A DNA stretch of 42,404 bases from Paraburkholderia panacisoli (lineage in GTDB: Bacteria > Pseudomonadota > Gammaproteobacteria > Burkholderiales > Burkholderiaceae): positions 1 through 42,404 of the forward strand of contig NZ_VTUZ01000063.1 of the NCBI RefSeq assembly GCF_008369935.1, written 5' to 3'. Numbering within the stretch: the stretch's first letter is position 1; each line of letters starts with the position of its first letter. This document shows, one piece after another, positions 1-7,522 of the stretch. Both the position numbers and the translations under genes were made by a program. Under the pieces are notes generated by a model. The model was not told where the DNA came from, did not search any database, and saw only the letters and a program-made list of their open reading frames with translations.

Positions 1-1
1 G

Positions 2-94
2 ACGAAGTCCGTGATCTTTACGGAAGAAGGACTGCGCGAGTCCGAACGACTTTTTAATCAGCACTTTGTCATTCCGGAAAGAACGGGGAATTGA
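2..94 (+). CDS. C-terminal end of a DUF6429-like protein (partial)
   Basis: This is an open frame that enters from outside the window and stops at TGA 92-94; only the last 30 residues are visible. The tail, with SVIFTEEGLRESERLF and a following HF pair, looks like the end of the small DUF6429 family as I remember it, whose members end in a similar 'lt-eeGl-raeeLf-rHF' pattern. That assignment rests on a short stretch and is tentative. Function is unknown. It is transcribed toward the convergent Lrp-type gene, with about 25 bases between the two stop codons. Confidence 0.5.
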   Translation, partial: TKSVIFTEEGLRESERLFNQHFVIPERTGN

Positions 95-119
95 TTCAAC
101 GAACTTCTAACTCACGACA

Positions 120-596
120 CTAGGTCACCGCAGAAGGCCGCACCGGCAACGCCGTCGAATACTTGATCTGCTCCATCGCGAAGCTCGAACTCACGTCATA
201 CAGCGGCACAGCAGCGATCAACTGTTTATAAACGCGATCGTAGTCGTCGATATCGGACACCACCACGCGCAGCAGGTAATCGGTCTCGCCGCTCATCCGG
301 TACACCTCCACCACTTCCGGAATGTCCTGCACGGCGCGCGTGAAGGTTTGCGCCCACGCCTCGGTATGCTGGTTGGTGCGCACCGCGACGAACACAGTCG
401 TGCCCACGCCGAGCTTGCGCGCGTCGCACAGCGCCACCTGCGCGCGAATCACGCCCGCCTCTTTCAGACGCTGCAGCCGCTTCCAGCAAGGCGTTTGCGA
501 CAGATTCACACGCTGCGCCAACTCGGCGATCGGCATGGTCGCGTCGTCCTGCAGCAGCTCGAGCAGCTTCCGGTCGATGATATCCATTCCCATCAT
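120..596 (-). CDS. Lrp/AsnC family transcriptional regulator
   Basis: A 158-residue protein of the usual Lrp/AsnC size. The N-terminal helix-turn-helix (about residues 5-60) includes DRKLLELLQDDATMPIAELA and the recognition part SQTPCWKRLQRL; an RAM/ACT-type ligand-binding half follows, with the family-typical MSGETDYLLRVVV near residue 105. Such proteins bind DNA as dimers to octamers and respond to amino acids. It is divergent from the cysteine-dioxygenase-like gene at 732, so control of that gene by a thiol amino acid is a reasonable inference. The ATG at 596 follows a GGGGGT stretch; a second in-frame ATG three codons later (587) is also possible. Confidence 0.9.
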   Translation of the reverse strand: MMGMDIIDRKLLELLQDDATMPIAELAQRVNLSQTPCWKRLQRLKEAGVIRAQVALCDARKLGVGTTVFVAVRTNQHTEAWAQTFTRAVQDIPEVVEVYRMSGETDYLLRVVVSDIDDYDRVYKQLIAAVPLYDVSSSFAMEQIKYSTALPVRPSAVT

Positions 597-731
597 GTCA
601 CCCCCATAGGAAATTATTCTACTTTTCAGGTTTCGAGGGGAATTATATGGAAACTCTTTCTCCGGTCAAACGGGTATAAATATCGTTGTCCGAAAACAAC
701 CGATAAGCAGCGATGCCGCTGCGCCAAGACC
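597..731. promoter_or_regulatory. Divergent promoter region between Lrp regulator and dioxygenase gene
   Basis: This 135-base intergenic segment is visibly AT-richer than its flanks (for example the stretch 610-690, with repeated ATT/AAA runs) and must hold both divergent promoters. I do not see a single convincing Lrp box. The position suggests that the Lrp-type protein binds here to control itself and the dioxygenase. Confidence 0.45.
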
Positions 732-1412
732 ATGAGCCAAGGCCTCCGCGCAACCTCGTTCGACCGTCTCCCCGAGTCTCATGCGCCGCTCGCGCAGGCA
801 GCCCAAACGTCCGCCGACGCCCAATCGTACCGGTCCTCGAGCGGCCGCGAGCGCCCGCGCCACCGCGCCCCGCTCGCTCGCCTGTGCGACACGCTGGACG
901 CGATCTTCGAAGCCTGCGTGCATTTTCCCGAGCCGTCGGACTCGACCTTCTTCGCGCGCAGCATGCGCATCGCGCTGGCCGAAGCGGCCGCCGACCCGGC
1001 GTTTCTCACACCGGCGCAGCGCGAAGGTTCGGCCGAAACCTACCGCCGCCACCTGCTCGCCGCCGATCCGCACGGCCGCTACGCGATCGCCGCGCTGGTG
1101 TGGCAGCCGCGCCAGGCGAGCCCCGTGCACGCGCACCACACGTGGTGCGGCTACGCGGTGCTGGAGGGCAAGTTGACCGAAACGATCTTCGAATGGAACG
1201 GCGCGCAGCATTGCGCAAGCGCCACGCGCACGCAGACGCGCCGCCAGGGCGCGGTGTCGTTCGTGCGCGGCGGCCGCGGCGGGATTCATCGGCTGGGCAA
1301 TGGCAGCGAGGCGCCCGCCATCTCGTTGCATATTTACGGCGTGCCGGGCGCGCAGATCACGACGCATGTGAACGACATCGTTCGCGCGGTGGACGCAACG
1401 GCACTCGTCTGA
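732..1412 (+). CDS. Cysteine dioxygenase family protein
   Basis: A 226-residue cupin-type thiol dioxygenase (PF05995 type), a non-haem Fe(II) enzyme that oxidises cysteine or a related thiol such as 3-mercaptopropionate to the sulfinic acid. The iron-binding signature is PVHAHHTWCGYAVLEGKL, giving His133 and His135 as likely ligands, and the third ligand is His186 in GGIHRLGN. The open frame runs further upstream, to 348, but the part before 732 overlaps the Lrp gene and promoter and does not look like protein, so ATG 732 is taken. The first 45 residues are rich in Ser/Arg/Ala and may be dispensable. Substrate (cysteine or mercaptopropionate) cannot be told by eye. Confidence 0.85.
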   Translation: MSQGLRATSFDRLPESHAPLAQAAQTSADAQSYRSSSGRERPRHRAPLARLCDTLDAIFEACVHFPEPSDSTFFARSMRIALAEAAADPAFLTPAQREGSAETYRRHLLAADPHGRYAIAALVWQPRQASPVHAHHTWCGYAVLEGKLTETIFEWNGAQHCASATRTQTRRQGAVSFVRGGRGGIHRLGNGSEAPAISLHIYGVPGAQITTHVNDIVRAVDATALV

Positions 1413-1463
1413 CCGGGTTCGTCGCCGGGGCGCCAGCCGCGGATTTTCACGCACCCCGCCTGA

Positions 1464-4100
1464 TCACCCCTTCCCCCCTCCTTCGCCCGCCGTCGGAATC
1501 TGCGGCGGAATCGGCGCGGTCTGCCCGGTCGGCGGCGGCGCCGGACGCGGCTCGTGCGACACATCGCGCGCCACCGCAAGCGGCGCATGCGCGGCCCGCG
1601 TCGCCGGCCCTGCTTCGACCGGGCGCATCACCTGCTCGTGCGGATGCGCGACGAACCCGGACATTTCGTCATCCTGCAACGGCTGCCCCTCGCTATCCTT
1701 CGACGACGTGTAGACACGCATCTGCGGCACCGGAATCTCAATGCCCGCTTCGTCCATTTTGAGTTTGAGCCGCAGATTGAACGCGCGCGCCACGCTCCAT
1801 TGCTGCAAGGGCCGCGTCTTGATCTGCCCTTTCACGACCATCCAGTTCGGATCGAAGCGGTCCAGCCCCCACACCTCGATCGGCCCGAGCATCTCGCGCC
1901 GGTAGCGGAAGTCGGCCATCAGATCCGCGCCGACTTCGCGAATCAGTTGCGTGATCTGATCGACGTCGGTGGAGAACGCCATCCGCACTTCGAACACCGC
2001 ATAGGCAAAGTCGCGCGACAGGTTCTTGACGATCTTGATCTGCGAGAACGGAATCGCGTGAATCGCGCCCTGGCCGTCGCGCAGACGCACGGTGCGAATC
2101 GACAGATGTTCCACCGTGCCCGCATGGCCGCCGTCCACATCGATCCAGTCGCCGACCGAAATCGTATCTTCGATGATGATGAACAGGCCCGTGATCAGAT
2201 CGGTCACGAGCGACTGCGCGCCGAAACCGATCGCGAGACCGATCACACCCGCGCCCGCCAGCAGCGGCGTCACGTTGATGCCGAGATTGGCCGCCGTGAC
2301 GATGCCGGCGATCGTCATGATCGACACCAGCAGCACGTTGCGCACGAGCGGCAGCATCGTGCGGGCGCGCATGCTCGGACTGCGCGCCTTGTTGCGCGGA
2401 CTGCCCGGGTTGAGCGCCTCGGTGATCGCCGTATCGACCAGAATCCACAGCAGCCACGCAATGAACACGGTGGCGACGATCGCCGTCACTGCATGCGCGA
2501 TCCCGCGCGCCGCGACGTTCTTCTCGACCATCGCCGCAAGCGACACGCCCCACAAACGCGCCGCGAGCTCGAAGAAGAACAGCCAGATGAAGAGCGTGAG
2601 CAGCGTGCCGAAAAAGCGCAGCAGGCGGGTCAGATATGGCGAGCGGCGACGGGCACGCGCGCTGCGCGGACGCGTCATGCGCAGCACGATGGCCGACAGG
2701 AAAAACGCCAGCACCAGCATCAGCGCGGTCACGACTGAAATCTGCAGCACGTTTTCGCTGGAACCCGAGCCGCCGAGCGTGGCGACCACCGACGCCGTGG
2801 CCAGCACCAGCACGGGCACGTGCCAGAGCGCGGCGAGCAGGTCGAACGCATCGGTCGCGGCCTTGTGGTGGTTGCGCTGCTCGTACGGCCGGTTGCGAAT
2901 CAGATGCGCGACCGGCCGGCGAAACGCCACTGCGAAGTAGCCCGTCAGCACCGCGGCCGTCATGTTGGCGACCGTCGAAATCAGCGCGGCGAGGTTCGTG
3001 CCAAGCTGATGCGCGACGTCGTAATTGACGGCCGCGTCGCCGAGCGCGCCGCAGACGCCGACTGCGAACAGCACCTTGCGCGCGTGATCGATCAGGAGGC
3101 GCACCGCGATGCGCCGATGCCCTGATCCGAACAGCGAGAACATGATCAGACAGATCGCGGAAAACACCGCGCCCGCGACGATTGCATACGCGACCACCAT
3201 GCCGAGCGTTCGGCCGAGCGCGTCGGGCATCGCGCGCACGAACAGCAGCGCCGCGACGAAGGCGATGATCCACGGCCCGACGCGGCGCAGCGCGAAGATC
3301 AGCAGTTCGCGCGTGGTGGGATTCGGATGCAGCCCCATGACGATGCCGAAGCGCCGGTGCAGCCGGTGTTGCAGATAGATCAACGCGCCGGCGCACGCGC
3401 CCCAGCCGGCCAGCATCGCCAGCATCGAGAGCAGAACGTTGCCGAAGCTCTCCCGCCCCTGGCTCGTAATGATCGTGTAGAGCTCGTTGGCGGCCGCATT
3501 CAAGCGCCCACCCCAGTAGCGCACCGGTGTGCGGCCCTGGTGCACGTCGGATTCGAACGACGCGATGCCCGAGGCGATTGCGCCTAGCAGGCCGGGGCTC
3601 GGCTGGGCGGGCGCGGCTGCGGCCGGCGCGATGTTCTGCGACACGTCGCGCAGCTTCTTGAGCTGGCTGACGAGCGCGCTGCGCTGGCGATCGTTGTCGA
3701 GCGTGGCGATCACGCTGTCGAGCGAGCGCGCCAGTTCGGCCTGGCTTGCCGGCGACGGCGCGGACGCCGCGTCGGCCGCCGACGCGCCCGAGGCGGCGGA
3801 CGCGGGTGTGGTCGTCACCGTCGCGCTGTTGATCAGGCTTTGCAAAGCCGGAATCACCGGCGTGCTGGTCGCGGTGCCGGCGGCTTGCGCTTGCGCGGGC
3901 ATCCAGCCCACGCACAGGAGCAACGCGACGCAGAACGCGGCGGCCCATGCGCCGAGACGCGCGACGATTCGCGCGCACAAGCTGGCGCGTTCGCCAGAGC
4001 CTGGCTGGTCTGAGGAAAAATGAAGAGTGGCGCGAGTCGCCGGCTGGCCGCCGTTGGACGGCGTAGCCTCGGACTCACGCCGCGACGGGCATGACTGCAT
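1464..4100 (-). CDS. Large MscS-type mechanosensitive channel
   Basis: An 878-residue inner-membrane protein. A signal-like hydrophobic segment (about residues 35-55, ending AQAQAAG) is followed by a periplasmic stretch rich in Ala/Ser/Gln and then about ten hydrophobic helices. The MscS pore and beta domain lies at about residues 582-793, with the glycine/alanine-packed pore helix GVIGLAIGFGAQSLVTDLIT and the beta domain ISVGDWIDVDG. The tail of about 85 residues is proline-rich and probably disordered. It resembles the large YbiO/YjeP-like group rather than small MscS. Role: release of solutes on hypo-osmotic shock. The frame is open to 4286 but ATG 4100 avoids reading through an octamer repeat; the true start is uncertain. 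Confidence 0.88.
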   Translation of the reverse strand: MQSCPSRRESEATPSNGGQPATRATLHFSSDQPGSGERASLCARIVARLGAWAAAFCVALLLCVGWMPAQAQAAGTATSTPVIPALQSLINSATVTTTPASAASGASAADAASAPSPASQAELARSLDSVIATLDNDRQRSALVSQLKKLRDVSQNIAPAAAAPAQPSPGLLGAIASGIASFESDVHQGRTPVRYWGGRLNAAANELYTIITSQGRESFGNVLLSMLAMLAGWGACAGALIYLQHRLHRRFGIVMGLHPNPTTRELLIFALRRVGPWIIAFVAALLFVRAMPDALGRTLGMVVAYAIVAGAVFSAICLIMFSLFGSGHRRIAVRLLIDHARKVLFAVGVCGALGDAAVNYDVAHQLGTNLAALISTVANMTAAVLTGYFAVAFRRPVAHLIRNRPYEQRNHHKAATDAFDLLAALWHVPVLVLATASVVATLGGSGSSENVLQISVVTALMLVLAFFLSAIVLRMTRPRSARARRRSPYLTRLLRFFGTLLTLFIWLFFFELAARLWGVSLAAMVEKNVAARGIAHAVTAIVATVFIAWLLWILVDTAITEALNPGSPRNKARSPSMRARTMLPLVRNVLLVSIMTIAGIVTAANLGINVTPLLAGAGVIGLAIGFGAQSLVTDLITGLFIIIEDTISVGDWIDVDGGHAGTVEHLSIRTVRLRDGQGAIHAIPFSQIKIVKNLSRDFAYAVFEVRMAFSTDVDQITQLIREVGADLMADFRYRREMLGPIEVWGLDRFDPNWMVVKGQIKTRPLQQWSVARAFNLRLKLKMDEAGIEIPVPQMRVYTSSKDSEGQPLQDDEMSGFVAHPHEQVMRPVEAGPATRAAHAPLAVARDVSHEPRPAPPPTGQTAPIPPQIPTAGEGGGKG

Positions 4101-4217
4101 GGCAATCCGCAGGAAAACGGGAGACGCCAGTGTAGCCGTAGTTTTATCGGGCGCGACCGAACATGCGTAACCGAATGTTAGGGCGCTTGCGCCGGGTGGT
4201 GAAAGCGCTGAAGGGCT

Positions 4218-4265
4218 GAAGCGGCGAAGCGGCGAAGCGGCCAAGCGGCGAAGCGGCGAAGCGGC
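4218..4265. repeat. Octanucleotide tandem repeat, six copies
   Basis: Six head-to-tail copies of GAAGCGGC lie just upstream of the channel gene; the fourth copy begins with C instead of G. The tract is in the long open frame preceding the chosen MscS start, so it could be either 5' leader or, if translation starts at 4286, coding. Octamers change reading frame on slippage because eight is not divisible by three. Confidence 0.9.
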
Positions 4266-4382
4266 ACTATAACGCCGCCGCCTCACCGCATCCTTGTCGA
4301 CAATGTGCTCATCAACTCAGTTGCATTCCTGCGCAACCACGCCAACGCTACCCGCTACCCGCTACACGCGCCTGCGCCAGCC

Positions 4383-5030
4383 TCAATAAGCCACCGTCGC
4401 GATCTGACGCACGAAACGGCCCTGCTCCAGCTCATCGACGAATGCGATCGCGTAGTCCTCAGCGGAAATGCGGCTATTGCCTTCGGCGTCGGCCAGCAAC
4501 GTACTCGCGCCCGTGCGGAACGTGCCGGTGCGCTCGCCCGGCGCAATCAGCGCGGCCGGCGCAAAGAAGGTCCAGTCGAGATCGGCGATACCGCGGTAGT
4601 AGTCGAATGCATCGCGATGCGCAAGCGCGATCGGCTTGTACGCGTCCGGAAACCCGTCCGTATCGACCAGTTGCTTGCCCGGCGCGACTTCGAGCGAACC
4701 GGCGCCGCCCACTACGACGAGACGCTTCAGACCCGCGGCGCGCACGCCCTCGACGAGCGCATGGGTCGCTTTACTCAGCGTCGCGAGATCGTCCTGCGGC
4801 GGCGCATAGGCGCTCGCCACCACGTCATGACCGCGCACCGCGGCGCCGACGCTCGCGGCATCGAGCAGATCGGCCTGCGCCGCCGTCAGGTTGGCGACGT
4901 CAGCGGGCACGCGTGCTGGATTGCGCGCGAGCGCTGTCACCTGATGCCCGCGACGAGCCGCTTCTGCGGCGATCCGCGAACCGATCATACCGGTCGCGCC
5001 GAACAAGGCGATCTTCAGTTGCTGACTCAT
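4383..5030 (-). CDS. NAD(P)-dependent oxidoreductase, NmrA/YwnB-like atypical SDR
   Basis: A 215-residue Rossmann-fold protein. The N-terminal dinucleotide-binding loop is IALFGATGMIGSRIAAEAAR (about residues 7-26), followed by an atypical-SDR core (VVVGGAGSLEVAPG near residue 120). It belongs to the NAD(P)H-binding family PF13460, whose members reduce flavins or quinones or act as redox sensors. The substrate is unknown. It is transcribed in the same direction as the Rrf2 gene at 5175, with about 145 bases between the two genes, and a palindrome matching the one before that gene lies 26 bases ahead of its ATG. This pairing of a YwnA-type regulator with a YwnB-type enzyme is common in bacteria. 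Confidence 0.88.
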   Translation of the reverse strand: MSQQLKIALFGATGMIGSRIAAEAARRGHQVTALARNPARVPADVANLTAAQADLLDAASVGAAVRGHDVVASAYAPPQDDLATLSKATHALVEGVRAAGLKRLVVVGGAGSLEVAPGKQLVDTDGFPDAYKPIALAHRDAFDYYRGIADLDWTFFAPAALIAPGERTGTFRTGASTLLADAEGNSRISAEDYAIAFVDELEQGRFVRQIATVAY

Positions 5031-5055
5031 TTCACTACTCCGGTGATTGATTTAT

Positions 5056-5076
5056 ATGTAACCATATTGATTACAT
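5056..5076. promoter_or_regulatory. Candidate Rrf2 operator before the oxidoreductase gene
   Basis: An imperfect palindrome with six-base arms ATGTAA and TTACAT, with an AT-rich centre (CCATATTGA). It lies 26 bases before the oxidoreductase ATG. Nearly the same sequence occurs at 5656-5676 before the Rrf2 gene: about 17 of 21 positions agree. The repeated, gene-proximal placement is what suggests an operator. Confidence 0.72.
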
Positions 5077-5174
5077 ATCTGGCGAAAAGAAAAGAGGCCT
5101 GGGCCCCGTCCGTTTTCAGGCGCGCGGCTTGCAACTGCTGAACACGCGCCTTCCCATGCTGCTTGACTGCTGCG

Positions 5175-5630
5175 TCATCCTTGCGAACGCCGTTTGCGCA
5201 TCCGCTGCTTCTCCGCGCGCACCAGGTCCGCCGTGGCGTCGGCCAGCGTGCGCGCGCCGAGCGATGCCTCCATCGCCTCCTGCGCTTCGTCGATGATACC
5301 GCGCAGCACACCCTGAATATTGCGCCCGACCATGCACGCCGGATTCGGCTCCTCGCGGTGCAGCGCGAACAACTGCGCATCGTCTACCGCGCGATACACG
5401 TCGAGCAAGCTGATCTGCCCCGGAGCGCGCGCCAGCAGCGCGCCGCCACCCGAGCCGAGCTGCGACGTGGTGAGACCCGCCTCGGCCAGCATGGTGAGCA
5501 GCCGCCGGATCAGCGCGGGATTGGTGTTGACGCTGCCCGCGATCATCTCCGACGAAAGCGGCACGCCCTCCTGCAGCGACAACAGCGCGAGCACATGCAC
5601 CGCAAATGCAAACCGGCTACTCGTATTCAC
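5175..5630 (-). CDS. Rrf2 family transcriptional repressor (YwnA-like)
   Basis: A winged-helix regulator of about 151 residues from the GTG at 5630 (MNTSSRFAFAVHVLALLSL), which fits the normal start of Rrf2/YwnA proteins; the frame also allows TTG 5654. The helix-turn-helix lies around SSEMIAGSVNTNPALIRRLL and the wing around LGSGGGALLARAP. No cluster of three cysteines as in Fe-S Rrf2 proteins is present; a single Cys occurs in NPACMVGRNIQ, which is the pattern of redox or electrophile sensors of this group. Probable job: repress itself and the oxidoreductase at 4383 until an oxidant or electrophile appears. Confidence 0.88.
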   Translation of the reverse strand: MNTSSRFAFAVHVLALLSLQEGVPLSSEMIAGSVNTNPALIRRLLTMLAEAGLTTSQLGSGGGALLARAPGQISLLDVYRAVDDAQLFALHREEPNPACMVGRNIQGVLRGIIDEAQEAMEASLGARTLADATADLVRAEKQRMRKRRSQG

Positions 5631-5655
5631 AGCAAACCCGTCCGGCGACGACAAT

Positions 5656-5676
5656 GTGTAACCATGTTAATTACAT
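5656..5676. promoter_or_regulatory. Candidate Rrf2 operator (autoregulatory copy)
   Basis: A palindrome-like element, GTGTAA...TTACAT with centre CCATGTTAA, 26 bases upstream of the GTG start of the Rrf2 gene. It is the partner of the site at 5056-5076 in the same orientation. Together they indicate one regulator acting on both transcription units. Confidence 0.7.
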
Positions 5677-5717
5677 TTAATCCAGCTGTCAAACTGCTGC
5701 CGGGACCGGCGTGCCTG

Positions 5718-6188
5718 TCACTTGTCCATCTGCTTTTGCGCGTCGGCGGAATCGGCCGACGACGAAGCGGAAGCGTTCGCCGACGACGCCGAGTTCTGCG
5801 CCGACCACTGCTGCAGCTTGTGCCCCGCCGCTTCGAGGCTCTGACCGGTGAGCGACGCGGCCTTGCCGAGCTGCGCGTTGGCCGAACTCGCGGCGTTTTG
5901 CAGATTGGCCTGCGCGGTCGAAGCAAGCGCGTTGGGGTCGATCGTGATCGACGGCGCGGACGCGGATTCGAGGTTCTGCTGCGCGGCGGCCTTGGTCGCG
6001 TCGACCTGCTGGCCGACATAGCTCGCCGCCTGATCGAGCTTCTGGCCGGCGGCCTGGGCGGCGTCGTTGAGCTTGCCGGCCGCCTGCCCGGCCGACGCGT
6101 CGTTCTTCTGGCACGCGGCCAGGCCGCCGAACACGAGGACCACGAACGCCGCGCGGCGCAGCAATGAAGAATGAACGGATGAAGTCAT
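5718..6188 (-). CDS. Alanine/serine/glutamine-rich lipoprotein
   Basis: A 156-residue protein from ATG 6188. The N-terminal signal with hydrophobic core AAFVVLVFGG ends in the lipobox LAAC, so the mature protein should carry a lipid on Cys. The rest is low complexity, rich in Ala, Ser, Gln, Asn and Lys, with heptad-like spacing (AAGKLNDAAQAAGQKLDQAA), suggesting an amphipathic helical or coiled rod. No enzymatic motif is visible. A longer frame to 6320 exists but lacks a signal at its own N-terminus. Function is unknown; similar LEA-like or apolipoprotein-like lipoproteins are common in Burkholderiaceae. Confidence 0.75.
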   Translation of the reverse strand: MTSSVHSSLLRRAAFVVLVFGGLAACQKNDASAGQAAGKLNDAAQAAGQKLDQAASYVGQQVDATKAAAQQNLESASAPSITIDPNALASTAQANLQNAASSANAQLGKAASLTGQSLEAAGHKLQQWSAQNSASSANASASSSADSADAQKQMDK

Positions 6189-6439
6189 GTCTGAAGTTGA
6201 GCCGTGTCGAGCGGCTTGCGTGTGCGAAAACGCGCTCATCATACGCCGTTGCTGCACATGCCCGCGTTGACGGCCACCTGAAACCGCATTCGCGGCAAGC
6301 ACCGCCACCTTCGATCGCACCCATTGCGATCCGTCGCGGTTCTGTCAAACGCGATGGAGTAGACTGCTTGGGCGCTTATGAGCGTCGATGAGCGTCAAGC
6401 TGGATTCAGTGTGTTCCGTTGATCAACTGGAGGCATTCG

Positions 6440-7021
6440 ATGGCGGCAAAGAAGATTCTGTTTCTCACCGGCGACTTCGCCGAGGATTACGAAACAATGG
6501 TGCCGTTTCAGGCGCTGCAGGCAGTCGGCCATATCGTCGACGCGGTCTGTCCGAACAAGAAAGCGGGCGATCGCGTGAAAACCGCGATCCACGATTTCGA
6601 AGGCGACCAGACCTACACGGAAAAACCCGGGCATCAGTTCACGCTGAACGCCTCGTTCGACGACGCCGATCCGCGCCAGTACGACGCGCTCGCGATCGCC
6701 GGCGGCCGCGCGCCGGAATATCTGCGGCTCAATCCCAAAGTGATCGACGTGGTGCGGCAATTCGCCGAAGCGGGCAAGCCGATCGCCGCCGTCTGTCACG
6801 GCGCGCAACTGCTGGCCGCCGCCGACGTGATTCGCGGCAAGCGCATTTCCGCGTACCCCGCGTGCGCGCCCGAAGTGAAACTGGCGGGCGGCGAATACGC
6901 CGACATCCCGGTCGACGCCGCCGTCACCGACGCCAATTTCGTCACCGCCCCCGCATGGCCCGCGCACCCTGAATGGCTGCGCCAGTTCCTCGTGCTGCTC
7001 GGCACTCGGATCGAACTCTGA
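6440..7021 (+). CDS. DJ-1/PfpI family protein
   Basis: A 193-residue DJ-1/PfpI superfamily protein. The start ATG 6440 follows a TGGAGG ribosome-binding site seven bases upstream. The fold is marked by KKILFLTGDFAEDYETMVPF at the N-terminus (the conserved acidic residue of the site is within FAEDYE), and the nucleophile elbow AVCHGAQLL with its reactive Cys at about residue 120. Family members act as glyoxalase-III-like or protein/nucleotide deglycase enzymes, or as chaperones; the exact reaction is not settled by sequence. It stands alone in this strand, 252 bases from the divergent lipoprotein gene. Confidence 0.9.
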   Translation: MAAKKILFLTGDFAEDYETMVPFQALQAVGHIVDAVCPNKKAGDRVKTAIHDFEGDQTYTEKPGHQFTLNASFDDADPRQYDALAIAGGRAPEYLRLNPKVIDVVRQFAEAGKPIAAVCHGAQLLAAADVIRGKRISAYPACAPEVKLAGGEYADIPVDAAVTDANFVTAPAWPAHPEWLRQFLVLLGTRIEL

Positions 7022-7173
7022 GCCATCGCCGCCGGGTTCGACGGCGAGCGCCAGGCCCTCACGGCCAACGGCGCTCGCCTGATTGAAAGATAAGAATCCG
7101 CGTTTGAGATTCGTCCGATAGTTCGCAGCGGAACACCTTCCTATAGTCGTGGCTGACTTGGGAGTGTGCTTCG

Positions 7174-7500
7174 ATGGAACTGACCAACTGGATTGTCATT
7201 CTCGCCATCGCATTGATGGCAATCGCTTTTTTCTGCGCGCGCACGCCGGCCAACTGGTCGCGTGACAACCGCGCGCGGCGTCTGACCGGCACGCGCATGC
7301 TGGTGCAGGCTGCGTGCTCGCTGTGGGCGGCGCTGCTGATCGTCGTGCGCGGCCTGTTCGCAATCGACGGCCTGCCCGGCGTGCACGCCGCACCGCTCGA
7401 AGTATTGACGGGCGTCGCGATTCTGATTGCTTGCGCCTGTTACTGGTGGATTCGCGGCAGCAGGCTGCTCAAGCCGCGGCGGCTCTTTGCCGGGCAATGA
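7174..7500 (+). CDS. Small hypothetical inner-membrane protein
   Basis: A 108-residue protein with three hydrophobic segments: about residues 4-22 (WIVILAIALMAIAFFCA), 43-63 (MLVQAACSLWAALLIVVRGL) and 75-92 (LEVLTGVAILIACACYWWI), separated by basic loops. A ribosome-binding site (GGGAG) lies 11 bases before ATG 7174. I do not recognise a family. It ends 22 bases before the convergent histidine-kinase gene. Confidence 0.7.
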   Translation: MELTNWIVILAIALMAIAFFCARTPANWSRDNRARRLTGTRMLVQAACSLWAALLIVVRGLFAIDGLPGVHAAPLEVLTGVAILIACACYWWIRGSRLLKPRRLFAGQ

Positions 7501-7522
7501 GCGGCGCCCGCCCCTGGCGAAT

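Noticed and set aside
348..731. Upstream extension of the cysteine-dioxygenase frame
   Set aside because: It overlaps the Lrp gene and promoter and looks non-coding; ATG 732 is a good start.
1554..2738. 394-residue open frame on the plus strand
   Set aside because: It lies opposite the MscS-type channel gene; composition is Arg/His-rich without any recognisable fold, typical of antisense frames in GC-rich DNA.
1738..3978. 746-residue frame overlapping the channel gene in another phase
   Set aside because: The MscS frame shows clear membrane and beta-domain motifs; this one is Arg-rich shadow.
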